Origin: a virus
IMG/VR virus record: IMGVR_UViG_3300012351_000007
Coordinates: 21,699-85,698 of that record
Strand: one strand, 5' to 3'
DNA length: 64,000 bases
The translations under genes and the position numbers were made by a program. The notes beneath the pieces were generated by a model. The model made no database searches. It was not told where the DNA came from and saw only the letters and a list, made by a program, of their open reading frames with translations. This document shows positions 26,326-33,214 of the stretch, piece by piece. The stretch's first letter is position 1; every line of letters starts with the position of its first letter.

Positions 26326-26735
26326 AGCGCGGTCCCTTCCGGTCGTGGCCACGGCGGTACCGGCTTCGGCCCGCTCCCGCTCCACGGTGCCAGCCACTGC
26401 TCGGCGATCAGCCGCGCCACCAGGTCGGTCCCGTCGGGCAGGGTGATCCGGGCGTCGCGGCGCGGGTCGTACTTGTCGGCGTGCAGCACCGTCACCGTCA
26501 CCGCAGTCCCGGCAGGGAGTAGGGCTGCGAGGTTGTCGCGGGCCTCCGGACCACCCGGCTGGGCGAGCTCGCGGGCGTTGCAGCCGGCCAGCCGGATCGG
26601 TACGTCATGCGCCCACAGCGCCACGCCGAGCAGCGGCTTCGTTGCCAGGTCGAGGGAGACGGCCAGGGAGTCGCCGTCGTGGACGTGGGAGACGACGGCG
26701 GAGGTTGGGGCAGACAGGAGGGCGTCGAGCACCAC
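26322..26735 (-). CDS. staphylococcal nuclease-like domain protein
   Basis: The 137-residue product (GTG at 26735) has the SNase fold signature: SHVHDGDSLAVSLDL, then VPIRLAGCNARE (where the family has LxGIDAPE) and LPAGTAVTVTVLHADKYDPR with RDARITLPDGTDLVARLIAEQW. The Asp of the DGD motif is present; the Asp-Ala-Pro-Glu loop is altered to Asn-Ala-Arg-Glu, which keeps the Glu. It should be a thermonuclease-type phosphodiesterase, possibly with changed activity. It lies before the small terminase genes. Confidence 0.75.
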   Translation of the reverse strand: MVLDALLSAPTSAVVSHVHDGDSLAVSLDLATKPLLGVALWAHDVPIRLAGCNARELAQPGGPEARDNLAALLPAGTAVTVTVLHADKYDPRRDARITLPDGTDLVARLIAEQWLAPWSGSGPKPVPPWPRPEGTAL

Positions 26736-26772
26736 GCACCCCCGGCTTTCACCCGTCTCGGGTATGGCATTC

Positions 26773-26806
26773 AGCCGGTATCCGGCCGGATAATAGCCGG
26801 TATCCG
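26773..26806 (+). promoter_or_regulatory. palindromic operator of the ribbon-helix-helix gene
   Basis: Two direct copies of AGCCGGTATCCG (26773-26784 and 26795-26806) stand 22 bp apart, two helical turns. Between them is a perfect 14-bp palindrome, TATCCGGCCGGATA (26779-26792). The site lies in the short divergent gap between the nuclease-like gene and the ribbon-helix-helix gene, so autoregulation is likely. Confidence 0.65.
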
Positions 26807-26829
26807 CACCCTTGGAAGGGACGCCCCTC

Positions 26830-27036
26830 ATGCCCGTCAAGCTCACCGTCAGCCTGTCCGAGCAGGTCGTCGACGCCCTGAAGGAACTCGCCGACGAGCA
26901 GGGGACCTCGGTCACCGAACAGTTGCGGCGGGCCGTGGCGCTGCAGAAGTGGGTCAGCGACACCCGCAGCCAGGGTGGGCGGGTGCTGGTCGAGGATCCG
27001 ACCGGGGGCACCCGGGAGTTGGTGTTCCTCGGCTAG
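26830..27036 (+). CDS. ribbon-helix-helix (CopG/Arc-type) regulator
   Basis: The 68-residue protein has the ribbon-helix-helix pattern: a short N-terminal strand (KLTVSLSE), then two helices (VVDALKELADEQGTSVTEQLRRAVAL), and a C-terminal beta tail. It is one of the few plus-strand genes and faces away from the nuclease-like gene. The palindrome at 26779-26792 just upstream is probably its operator. Its last bases overlap the end of the papain-like gene. Confidence 0.8.
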   Translation: MPVKLTVSLSEQVVDALKELADEQGTSVTEQLRRAVALQKWVSDTRSQGGRVLVEDPTGGTRELVFLG

Positions 27037-27761
27037 ACCTTCGGGACCGTCACGTCGGCCTGCTGGGCGCGTAGCGTCTCCCAGTCTGACAGGCGCAGCC
27101 GGAATGATCCACTCACGCCCCACCGGTCCGACCACGAGTTATCCGCAGTCAGGTAGCCCTCCTGGCCGCCGACCCCCGGCTCGTAGCCGCGCACCAGGTA
27201 CTCATGCCCACCTCGGATGTCCCCGTCGGGGTGGACGTAGCCGTCCCGGTCGGGATGGTCCATCGATGATGTCCACACGCTGCCGACCAGAACCGGCGAC
27301 GCTTGTAGGGCGTGCAGCAGCCCCCAGGTCGTGAACGCCCACCCGTAGGAGGAGATGAGCCCGGTCCGCTTCGCCGCCTTCGCGACCGCGACGCCCGTGC
27401 TGCCGGAATCGACGGACGCCGGATCGCCGGGAAGGTAGTAGCCGGGGATCCGGTCGTACCTCGTGGCCAACTCGTACAGCTTGACCGCCATCGCCTCGTC
27501 GTAGCGGGGCGCGTCGGTGGTGCTCTGGCAGTGCGGGGCGCAGCCAAGCCAGCCCGCCATGGCATTCCCGGTGCAGCTGCCGACCGACCCCTGGTCCAGA
27601 ATCGGCGAGTAGCGGGGCCAGAGGATCGGGCCGGGGACGTAGGCAGGTACGGCCGCCTCGACCGCGAACGCGCGGGAACGGGGGTCGTGTTCGACGTGCC
27701 GCCCCAAGCGACCGGCGCCGGGAAGTTCGTCGGCGTAGATCACCGTTGTGATCGCCACCAC
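27033..27761 (-). CDS. papain-like (C1-type) cysteine peptidase
   Basis: The 242-residue protein carries the C1 peptidase triad in order: Gln57 and Cys63 in DQGSVGSCTGN, His186 in GGHEYLVRGY, and Asn208 in ADNSWSDRWG. No signal peptide or cell-wall binding domain is visible. It lies near the probable holin and after the packaging genes, so it may process virion proteins or act in lysis; both are inference. The C-terminus is well conserved in such proteins. Confidence 0.8.
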   Translation of the reverse strand: MVAITTVIYADELPGAGRLGRHVEHDPRSRAFAVEAAVPAYVPGPILWPRYSPILDQGSVGSCTGNAMAGWLGCAPHCQSTTDAPRYDEAMAVKLYELATRYDRIPGYYLPGDPASVDSGSTGVAVAKAAKRTGLISSYGWAFTTWGLLHALQASPVLVGSVWTSSMDHPDRDGYVHPDGDIRGGHEYLVRGYEPGVGGQEGYLTADNSWSDRWGVSGSFRLRLSDWETLRAQQADVTVPKV

Positions 27762-27796
27762 GGAGCCCCCCGATCAGCGGTTCAAGCGAAGGCGGG

Positions 27797-28042
27797 TCAG
27801 TGCTTCCGGTAGCGGTAGAAGAGCTCGTTGGGCAGCGCCTCAAGGCTAAACGCCTCGGCGTCCGGGTCGAGCGTTGCCGGGTGCACCAACTCCCGGGTCT
27901 GGCCGACCGTGAACGTCACCGCGTTGACCGAGTGGTACTTGGCCAGTTCCTCCACGAAGCCCTTCAGCATCGCGTCGGCGTCGTCCGGCCGTCCGTTGTC
28001 GTGGATGCCGCCGCCCTCGATGTGCATCGACCACTGGCCCAT
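27797..28042 (-). CDS. small hypothetical protein
   Basis: The 81-residue protein starts MGQWSMHIEGGGIHDNG and has a central helix (ADAMLKGFVEELAKY) followed by strands TFTVGQ. Proteins with this small alpha/beta make-up occur next to holin-like genes of actinophages. No function is known to me. It lies in the operon upstream of the papain-like peptidase. Confidence 0.6.
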   Translation of the reverse strand: MGQWSMHIEGGGIHDNGRPDDADAMLKGFVEELAKYHSVNAVTFTVGQTRELVHPATLDPDAEAFSLEALPNELFYRYRKH

Positions 28043-28153
28043 GCCCGGTCACGTCCTCTCGCGTGCGGTTGGGGATCACCCGCCGGCCGGTCGATGCCCC
28101 TCAACACGGCCGACCGGCGGGCGACCTCATCCCCCCTGCGGATGCCCTTCGGC

Positions 28154-28483
28154 TCAGACCACCAGCATCGCGGTGACGCTGGTCGTCGCCGAGTAGTTGA
28201 CGGTGACCTTGTTCGTCGAGTCGACGAAGTTGCCGAGTTTGCCGAACGCGCGGGACGTGTTCGCCCCGACGGTCACGCCGGTCTGGGCGGCGGCCAAGGT
28301 CCCAGCGGGTGTATGCCCCGGATCGACGATCGTCACCGTGGTCGGCGTCGCGGCCGCAGTCACGATCAGGACCGCGCCGTTGGCGACATCGTTGGCGTTG
28401 ATGGTGTCCCCCGAAGCGACGGCGACGCCCGTGCAGACGGGGCCGGTCGGGTCGCCGGTGACGGCCGTGTACAGGGTGGTCAT
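28154..28483 (-). CDS. small beta-rich virion-like protein
   Basis: The 109-residue protein, started at the ATG 28483 after a GAGGAGGCCC ribosome binding site, is rich in Thr, Val, Ala and Gly with a repeating strand pattern like Ig-like or head fibre proteins. It has no Cys. A virion surface role is inferred from composition only. Confidence 0.6.
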   Translation of the reverse strand: MTTLYTAVTGDPTGPVCTGVAVASGDTINANDVANGAVLIVTAAATPTTVTIVDPGHTPAGTLAAAQTGVTVGANTSRAFGKLGNFVDSTNKVTVNYSATTSVTAMLVV

Positions 28484-28570
28484 GGCGAAGGGCCTCCTCG
28501 GCGGTCGGGGGTCGGTGACCGCCAAGGAGGCGGCAGGGGGTCAGGTCAGCGATTGCGGCAGCCACCCGAC

Positions 28571-28795
28571 CTAGAGAGGGTCAGAGGAGTCGGCCTTGCG
28601 GCCACCCAGGGCCGCGACAGCCCCGACGGCATGCTCCAGCACGATCGCGTACAAGGAGACAAAAACCAAAAACGGCACCGAGGAACGCCACGCGGTCATT
28701 CCCGGTATGCACAGTCCGGCCCAGACGACGGCGCCGATGGCATGCACCCAGAACCAGACCCGGGGGCTGGTCAGCGGGTGGCGGACCCGGGGCAT
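28571..28795 (-). CDS. putative holin, two membrane segments
   Basis: The 74-residue protein has two hydrophobic segments, about residues 12-30 (VWFWVHAIGAVVWAGL) and 38-60 (VPFLVFVSLYAIVLEHAVGAV), and a short charged C-terminus, the topology of a small phage holin. It lies between the lysis-region genes. A hairpin (28818-28852) stands upstream. Holin function is inferred from topology and place. Confidence 0.65.
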   Translation of the reverse strand: MPRVRHPLTSPRVWFWVHAIGAVVWAGLCIPGMTAWRSSVPFLVFVSLYAIVLEHAVGAVAALGGRKADSSDPL

Positions 28796-28817
28796 CCGCC
28801 CTCCCGGGGGGTTGTGG

Positions 28818-28852
28818 GTGCGCGGCCGGACGGCGAGGTTCCAGCCGCGCAC
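28818..28852 (-). other. hairpin upstream of holin-like gene
   Basis: GTGCGCGGC and GCCGCGCAC pair perfectly around a 17-base loop. On the minus strand it lies 20-55 bases before the holin-like start, so it could be a leader structure or an attenuator. The rest of 28796-29023 has no gene I can support. Confidence 0.4.
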
Positions 28853-29023
28853 GTTGGGAGGGTCCGGGCCAGCCAGGGGGGCTCGCGGCGAGCATGGGTA
28901 CAAGACGCGAGAACTACGCCAGCCAGCTAGCCCGGACCATCCGGGAGGTGTGAACCGGCGCATTCGATGCCAGCGGGCGCAGAACGGTCCACGCTAGGCA
29001 GCCTTGCTCATCTGGGGTCAGGG

Positions 29024-29272
29024 TCAAGCGACACGCCGGTCCCTCTTGCCCAGTTTTTTCCCGGTTCGGTAGGGCCTCGCCTGAATCCCGGCCAGGAGGT
29101 CCAGGGCGAGCAGGTTGTCGTACAGCGGCCGCCCCGTCGCCCGGTCGTACTCGGCGGCCGGGCAGTAGCGGCGGACCGTGGCTTCGGACACCGCCAGGTC
29201 GTGGTAGCGCAGCAGCGCTTCGGCGTCCATCAGCGCGTAGTTGCGGGCGGGGTCGATCGGCAGCACGATCAT
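29024..29272 (-). CDS. putative helix-turn-helix DNA-binding protein
   Basis: The 82-residue protein has a segment (LMDAEALLRYHDLAVSEATVRRY) that looks like a winged-helix or excisionase-type recognition unit and ends in a strongly basic tail (KKLGKRDRR). It is in a group of small regulators. DNA binding is inferred from these patterns. Confidence 0.55.
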   Translation of the reverse strand: MIVLPIDPARNYALMDAEALLRYHDLAVSEATVRRYCPAAEYDRATGRPLYDNLLALDLLAGIQARPYRTGKKLGKRDRRVA

Positions 29273-29311
29273 CTTCCGATCGTGGCACCGACTGGAGCCG
29301 GGCGCAGGCGG

Positions 29312-29482
29312 TCAGGCTGACTTCCAGCCCTTCGGCATGTTCCGCTGCGCGTAGGCGAGCATCCGTCGGATCATCTCCGAGCGGTTCACGTCCTCAGTCG
29401 TGGCGCGCTGGTCGATCCAGTCGATGCCGTCCTGGGCGAGTTTGATGGCAACGAGGGGGCGCCGAGGCCCCGGGCGGGGCAT
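29312..29482 (-). CDS. 56-residue ribbon-helix-helix-like protein
   Basis: The frame MPRPGPRRPLVAIKLAQDG to WKSA starts where the previous gene stops (one-base overlap). It has a basic N-terminal strand and a helix pair (DWIDQRATTEDVNRSEMIRRMLAYAQRN), the shape of CopG-type DNA-binding proteins. It would be the second such regulator in this region. Confidence 0.65.
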   Translation of the reverse strand: MPRPGPRRPLVAIKLAQDGIDWIDQRATTEDVNRSEMIRRMLAYAQRNMPKGWKSA

Positions 29483-29739
29483 CAGGTGCCCCGCCCGACC
29501 TTGTCACGAATCCGGCCAGCCACCGACGCGGCGTACTCCCGCACCTGCTCGTCCGCATCAGCGGCGTCATCCACGATCCACTGAGCAAGTTCAGTCATTG
29601 GGCTTGCGCGCCCGACATCGACACCAGCACAGAACGCCTCGCGGATCGCGTACATGACGGCCTTGGAACTCCGGTCGCCCTCACGTACCCATCGGCTGTA
29701 GATCCGATGCGCCTCAGGACTGAACGGTGCCGCGCTCAT
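29482..29739 (-). CDS. small helical hypothetical protein
   Basis: The 85-residue protein is alpha-helical throughout, with DDAADADEQVREYAASVAGRIRD near the end. It belongs to the same translation-coupled set as its neighbours (ATGA overlap with the previous gene). No function is recognised. Confidence 0.6.
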   Translation of the reverse strand: MSAAPFSPEAHRIYSRWVREGDRSSKAVMYAIREAFCAGVDVGRASPMTELAQWIVDDAADADEQVREYAASVAGRIRDKVGRGT

Positions 29740-29906
29740 CGTGCGGCCCCCTGGCAGTCAGCGCAGTTGGAGGGCCGGGCCGAAGGCCGGATCTTGCCGT
29801 GGATGAGCGCACCACAGAGCGCGGTGTTGGAGAACGTCGGCACGATGTGAATGGTGCCGGTGTGGACGATCTGAATGTTGTCGGTGGTGGCCCAGGTCTT
29901 CGTCAT
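29736..29906 (-). CDS. 56-residue protein at the head of an operon
   Basis: The frame starts 7 bases after the -10 box of the promoter described at 29907-29950, so its mRNA is likely leaderless. The product has a CGALIHGKIR and NCADCQ arrangement that may bind zinc. Its stop overlaps the next start. It is not otherwise recognised. Confidence 0.65.
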   Translation of the reverse strand: MTKTWATTDNIQIVHTGTIHIVPTFSNTALCGALIHGKIRPSARPSNCADCQGAAR

Positions 29907-29950
29907 GTGTATAACACTACACCCGCTAGGCGGATAGTGTCAAACACTAT
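29907..29950 (-). promoter_or_regulatory. promoter with two palindromic operators
   Basis: On the minus strand there is a -35 TTGACA (plus 29938-29943), an 18-base spacer and a -10 TAGTGT (plus 29914-29919). Two palindromes of the form GTGT-N3-ACAC overlap these elements: ATAGTGT-N3-ACACTAT at 29934-29950 over the -35, and GTGTATAACAC at 29907-29917 over the -10. Their centres are 30 bp apart. The ATG follows the -10 by 7 bases, so the transcript is probably leaderless and repressor-controlled. Confidence 0.7.
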
Positions 29951-30255
29951 GAGACGGCGGGGTCCGGCATCGCCAGCCCCAGCGCGGGCACGCCCAGGAT
30001 CTCATCGGCCCGGTACGTCTGCCCGTACAGGACCGTCCCCGGGGCGACGTGCACGTCCAGCAGCCACAAGCCACCGGGAGCCGGCAGGAACGGACCACCC
30101 TCGGGGGCCCGACCCACCACCTCGGCAAGGCAGATCACCGACGGGGAGTCGTCCTCCACCGCCGCAGCGCGACCTACCGCCACCATGACGGCCAGGCCAG
30201 GCTTCAACATGCCCGGGGGAACCCCGAGCCCTTCCCAACGGTCGGTATCTGCCAC
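29947..30255 (-). CDS. small hypothetical protein
   Basis: The 102-residue protein has a beta-rich body (AVMVAVGRAAAVEDD, GLWLLDVHVAPGTVLYGQTYRAD) and no Cys-based motif. Its stop lies inside the upstream edge of the promoter for the next operon. Not recognised. Confidence 0.6.
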   Translation of the reverse strand: MADTDRWEGLGVPPGMLKPGLAVMVAVGRAAAVEDDSPSVICLAEVVGRAPEGGPFLPAPGGLWLLDVHVAPGTVLYGQTYRADEILGVPALGLAMPDPAVS

Positions 30256-30344
30256 GGGATCAGGCTAGCGGGCGGCGGCGGAGAACCAGGGAAGGCGCCG
30301 CGGCGGCCAGCGGACTACGCCGACCGCCGCAGGCTCTACAGTGA

Positions 30345-30473
30345 TCAGATGCGCGTCGCCACGATGTAGACGGACACAGCCACAACGACGATGACGCAGA
30401 GTCGGACGGTCCGGGAGTTGCCAGCCAGCGCGTACCGGATCGTCCGACCCACCTCCCCGAAGAGGGTCTTCAC
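30345..30473 (-). CDS. 42-residue membrane protein
   Basis: A GTG start follows an almost perfect ribosome binding site, GGAGGTGAAAC. The product has a basic N-terminal half (GEVGRTIRYALAGNSRTVRL) and one membrane helix (CVIVVVAVSVYIVAT), with a short C-terminal tail. The site overlaps one arm of the hairpin at 30483-30507, so translation may be structure-controlled. A role in lysis or exclusion is possible but unproven. Confidence 0.65.
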   Translation of the reverse strand: MKTLFGEVGRTIRYALAGNSRTVRLCVIVVVAVSVYIVATRI

Positions 30474-30482
30474 GTTTCACCT

Positions 30483-30507
30483 CCCCTCACGCTAGATGCG
30501 TGAGGGG
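30483..30507 (-). promoter_or_regulatory. perfect hairpin adjoining a Shine-Dalgarno site
   Basis: CCCCTCACGC and GCGTGAGGGG pair over ten bases with a 5-base loop (TAGAT). On the minus strand the second arm runs straight into GGAGGTGA of the 42-residue membrane protein, so folding could hide part of the ribosome binding site. It could also act as a terminator for the upstream gene, but there is no T-tract. Confidence 0.5.
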
Positions 30508-30511
30508 CACC

Positions 30512-30727
30512 CTAACCCCGCCCCGTTCCGTCCCCATATGTCCCGATCTTCCGGAGCTCGTCGGAGGCCAGCCGACCAACGGGTCGCCGCTGAGCCGCCA
30601 GAACGGCTCGGGGGTATACCGGGGCACCGTCCGGCGAGGCGGCCGCGGCAGAGGCTCTGGCGTGGATCAAGGCGTCTGACGAGCGGGAATGCGGCCACTC
30701 CGGGAGCCAGGTTCTACCGTCTGACAC
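30512..30727 (-). CDS. 71-residue hypothetical protein
   Basis: A GTG-started frame gives a protein with normal codon use, starting (V)SDGRTWLPEWPHSRSSDALIHARA and ending in a Lys-Ile-Gly-rich tail. It lies divergently to the plus-strand gene at 30737 with only 9 bases between the starts. Not recognised. The short gap makes one of the two starts doubtful. Confidence 0.45.
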   Translation of the reverse strand: MSDGRTWLPEWPHSRSSDALIHARASAAAASPDGAPVYPRAVLAAQRRPVGRLASDELRKIGTYGDGTGRG

Positions 30728-30736
30728 AATGACCAG

Positions 30737-31006
30737 GTGACGCGCATGTTCTACTTCGGCCTCGGCTGCTTCGTTGCCGGATGGGTTTTGGCTGGCTGGC
30801 TGGAACACAACCACATCGCCATCGGATGGGACGCGCTCATCCTCGTCGCGTCGCTGCTCGTCATGGCTGCGGTTCACGACCGGTTGGTCCGACGTCCGAC
30901 TCGTCGCGATCGTGAGCAAACAGGCCAGCGAGAGCATTCGCCGCCAGAGACGCCGCCTGGAAACTGTCACCCATCCAACGCAAACAGATCTCGTCGGTTG
31001 ACCTGA
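30737..31006 (+). CDS. small plus-strand membrane protein
   Basis: The 89-residue product has two hydrophobic segments (about 5-20 and 30-48: GLGCFVAGWVLAGW, ALILVASLLVMAAV) and a basic, Pro-rich tail. It is on the opposite strand to nearly all neighbours. The last 146 bases overlap a minus-strand gene, so either the C-terminus is unimportant or one of the two calls is wrong. It may be a lysogenic-conversion or exclusion gene (inference). Confidence 0.5.
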   Translation: MTRMFYFGLGCFVAGWVLAGWLEHNHIAIGWDALILVASLLVMAAVHDRLVRRPTRRDREQTGQREHSPPETPPGNCHPSNANRSRRLT

Positions 31007-31235
31007 TTAGGATGTCCCGGACGAACCGAGCCTCGGGCGTCGTGACGCCTCCGCAATAGTCAAGCGCGGTATATCCGGGCCGCTCGTGCCCCAGGAGTGC
31101 GGACACCGCGACCATTTGAATCAGTGTGGCCGCCAGGCGGTTGCCGTCGAGGTCGCAGACAGGTGGACGACCCCCGTTGGGTATTGATCCACCATCGCTG
31201 GATGCTGTCCGCACCTCGCCAAAGGCTGTTGTCAC
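30861..31235 (-). CDS. hypothetical protein
   Basis: The 124-residue protein has an alpha-helical body with RLAATLIQMVAVSALLGHERPGY and a later RSTDEICLRWMGDSFQAASLAANALAGL helix. The GTG at 31235 lies just inside the next gene's 3' end. No family is recognised. It overlaps the plus-strand gene 30737-31006 at its 3' end. Confidence 0.6.
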   Translation of the reverse strand: MTTAFGEVRTASSDGGSIPNGGRPPVCDLDGNRLAATLIQMVAVSALLGHERPGYTALDYCGGVTTPEARFVRDILIRSTDEICLRWMGDSFQAASLAANALAGLFAHDRDESDVGPTGREPQP

Positions 31236-31639
31236 AGTCCGATTCCTCTCATGGGGTTGTCGCGCCACATGTCGTACTCCACCGGGGGCGTCGGCTCAGC
31301 CCACCCGGTTAGCGGCGACCAGTACCGCGCCACGATCCCGAGAATCACCGCCGGTGAGCGCTCGCGGTACTCCTGGAAGACGCCAGTCCGCCACCGCCAC
31401 TCTCGGTTGTTACATGAGCGACACAGCCACCCTCGGATACTGCCCGTCTGGTGGTCGTGGTCAAGGACCTCCAAGGTGTCCGCGCACACTGCACATCGGC
31501 CGGCTTGCCATTCGGCGAGGACGGAGTCTCCCGTGAAGTCGGTGGCGGCTGCGGCTGCGGCACGGACGCCATCGCTGATTGGCCACTCCCAGCATGCCGG
31601 ATGCTCCGGGGCGGGCCGCCAGTAAAATACGTCAGTCAC
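31232..31639 (-). CDS. endonuclease VII-type HNH nuclease
   Basis: The 135-residue protein has the recombination endonuclease VII core: CAVCADTLEVLDHDHQTGSIRGWLCRSCNN, with two CxxC pairs holding zinc and a DHDH metal site. The GTG at 31639 overlaps the stop of the integrase. The family resolves or nicks branched DNA; in phages it often helps replication and packaging. The N-terminal 60 residues are Trp-rich and not recognised. Confidence 0.85.
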   Translation of the reverse strand: MTDVFYWRPAPEHPACWEWPISDGVRAAAAAATDFTGDSVLAEWQAGRCAVCADTLEVLDHDHQTGSIRGWLCRSCNNREWRWRTGVFQEYRERSPAVILGIVARYWSPLTGWAEPTPPVEYDMWRDNPMRGIGL

Positions 31640-32636
31640 GATCCACCCCGGCGGTGGCGGCAGCCACGAGGTAGGACGGGTCGCGGTCGAGGGATGCGCG
31701 GGCACGGTCGTAGCGCTGGGTGGTGCGCGGGTCGGCATGGCCTAGGGCGTACTGCCGCTCCTCCAGCGGCGCGCCGCGTTCCCGGGCGATGGTTGCCCAG
31801 GCATGCCGGAACGAGTGCGGGGTGATCCTCGCCCAGGAGTTGATGCCAGCCGCTTTCGCCGAGCGGCGCACGAAGGCGGCCACCTGGAAGCGGTTGATCC
31901 GTCGCCCGTCCTCGTCAAGGAACAGCGGACCGGTCGTCCGGTCGCCGACGTATGCGGCCAGCGCGGCGGCCAAATCCGGGGGAACCGCCCGGGTACGGAC
32001 CTTCCCGCCTTTCATCTGAAGAGCGGCCGTGCGGTGCCCCGAGTCGTGGCCAAGGTGCTCAACATCGAGGGCGCAGATCTCCGACACCCGGGCGCCGATC
32101 TCGACGAGGAACCCGGCAAGAGCCGCCCCGCAGGCCGGGCCGAGGAAACGGTCCTTCCTCGCCGCTTCCCGCAGCGCGGTTGCTTCGTCGGCGTTCAGCC
32201 CGATGGTGGTCGTGTGGTCCTTATCCACTCGCGGGCGCCGGACTCGCCCGCACGGGTTCGCGGTGACCTTCCCCGCGTCGAGCAGGTAGCCGTACCACGA
32301 CGAGACGACCGACAGGCGCCGCGCAAGACTCGCCGGGGAGAGCGGGCGGCCGGTTCGGGGGTTGGGGAGGTTGGCGAGCATCGCGGCGAACGCATCGACG
32401 TGGGGGCGCCGGGCGGTGAGCGGGTCCAGTGGCGGTTGGCGTTCGGCGCACCAGGCGAGCCACGCGGTGATGTCGCGGCGGTAGGCGCCACGGGTGTCGG
32501 CTGATTCCCGGAATGACAGGAGCCACGCGGCGGTGAGCGACTGGAGGTCATCGCCCTCGACCGCGGCGACCGGGTCAACGATCTCCCCGTGGATGACTGG
32601 AGCTAGCGCGGTTCTCCCGAGATCGAGATCGGTCAT
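31632..32636 (-). CDS. int: tyrosine integrase 1
   Basis: The 334-residue recombinase (ATG at 32636) has an N-terminal core-binding domain and a catalytic domain with all usual residues: Arg183 (GARVSE), Lys212 (GGKVRTR), His274-x2-Arg277 (HSFRHAW), His300 (LGHADP) and Tyr309 (TQRYDRA). It lies in the middle of the genome between lysis-region and early genes, as in many actinophages. No tRNA piece is next to it. A second integrase is at 60479-61384. Confidence 0.88.
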   Translation of the reverse strand: MTDLDLGRTALAPVIHGEIVDPVAAVEGDDLQSLTAAWLLSFRESADTRGAYRRDITAWLAWCAERQPPLDPLTARRPHVDAFAAMLANLPNPRTGRPLSPASLARRLSVVSSWYGYLLDAGKVTANPCGRVRRPRVDKDHTTTIGLNADEATALREAARKDRFLGPACGAALAGFLVEIGARVSEICALDVEHLGHDSGHRTAALQMKGGKVRTRAVPPDLAAALAAYVGDRTTGPLFLDEDGRRINRFQVAAFVRRSAKAAGINSWARITPHSFRHAWATIARERGAPLEERQYALGHADPRTTQRYDRARASLDRDPSYLVAAATAGVDRD

Positions 32637-32687
32637 AGGCCCGAGGGTAGGCGTCGAGTGGCGTCCGTCGATTGTGCCGCGCCGCAC

Positions 32688-32707
32688 ACATAAGGGGAAT
32701 TATGTGA
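32688..32707. promoter_or_regulatory. AT-rich inverted repeat upstream of integrase 1
   Basis: CACATAA and TTATGTG form a perfect 7-bp inverted repeat around GGGGAA, an AT-rich patch in a GC-rich sequence. It lies about 55 bp upstream of integrase 1 and on the minus strand includes CATAAT, a good -10 candidate. It may be an operator or promoter of the integrase gene. The remainder of 32637-32837 shows no gene. Confidence 0.5.
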
Positions 32708-32837
32708 GGCTCGGGGTGGCGGATCGATCACCGTAACCAGCTAGATCGACAGCCGTTCACCGGATCACCCTTGCGTAGGACATCGCCTACCTGTCACCAT
32801 CGATTTCAACGGCCAGCGAAATCCGGGGAGGAGGACC

Positions 32838-33065
32838 ATGGCGATCCGCCTCGTGCGTGGCGTCCTCACCGACGGCGCCGTGGACATCAAGATCTGGAAC
32901 GCACTCGTCGCCGCCGGGGTGTCCGTCGCCGAATGCTCGTGCGGGGAGAGCGCCGACGGGGACCCGATCACCGAAGGGCGGGGGCTGACGTTCGCCGCCG
33001 TGAAGTGCCGGGGCTGTGGGGTAGAGGCGTGCCGGCCCGTCAGCCCGAGGACGGTTGCGGCCTGA
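32838..33065 (+). CDS. small plus-strand zinc-binding-like protein
   Basis: The 75-residue protein has a strong ribosome binding site (GGGGAGGAGG) before its ATG. It contains CSCGESADG and KCRGCGVEAC, four or more Cys likely to bind one zinc. It is on the opposite strand to the integrase. Not recognised. Confidence 0.65.
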   Translation: MAIRLVRGVLTDGAVDIKIWNALVAAGVSVAECSCGESADGDPITEGRGLTFAAVKCRGCGVEACRPVSPRTVAA

Positions 33066-33134
33066 CGACTCCGACCGCGCGGAGGTTGTACAGCCTCAAC
33101 CTCTTGTCGTGGGCTCATCGGTCAGCTCCCAGGA

Positions 33135-33168
33135 GACCCCCGGCTTTAGCCGTGGGGAGGAAGTCAAA
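33135..33168 (+). mobile_element. IS200/IS605-like right-end hairpin remnant
   Basis: ACCCC-CGGC-TTTA-GCCG-TGGGG followed by AGGAAGTCAA has the same hairpin-plus-GGAGGAAGTCAA tail as the right end of the insertion at 23265-23556. No tnpA or tnpB is next to it and no left end is seen, so it may be a solo end or a very short derivative. Confidence 0.5.
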
Positions 33169-33198
33169 AGTGCACCCACACCCCCTTCCCCCCGCGAC

Positions 33199-33214
33199 TG
33201 TGATCGGCGTCACA
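33199..33214. promoter_or_regulatory. perfect CRP/GlxR-type palindrome
   Basis: TGTGATCGGCGTCACA matches the CRP-family consensus TGTGA-N6-TCACA exactly. In actinobacteria GlxR/Crp regulators bind this form. It lies in the gap between two convergent genes, so its target is unclear; chance occurrence is possible. The rest of 33066-33303 has no supported gene. Confidence 0.4.

Noticed and set aside
30265-30480. A 71-codon minus-strand frame overlapping the 42-residue membrane protein
   Set aside because: The other frame has a near-perfect ribosome binding site and a clear membrane helix, while this one is Arg/Pro-rich with none.
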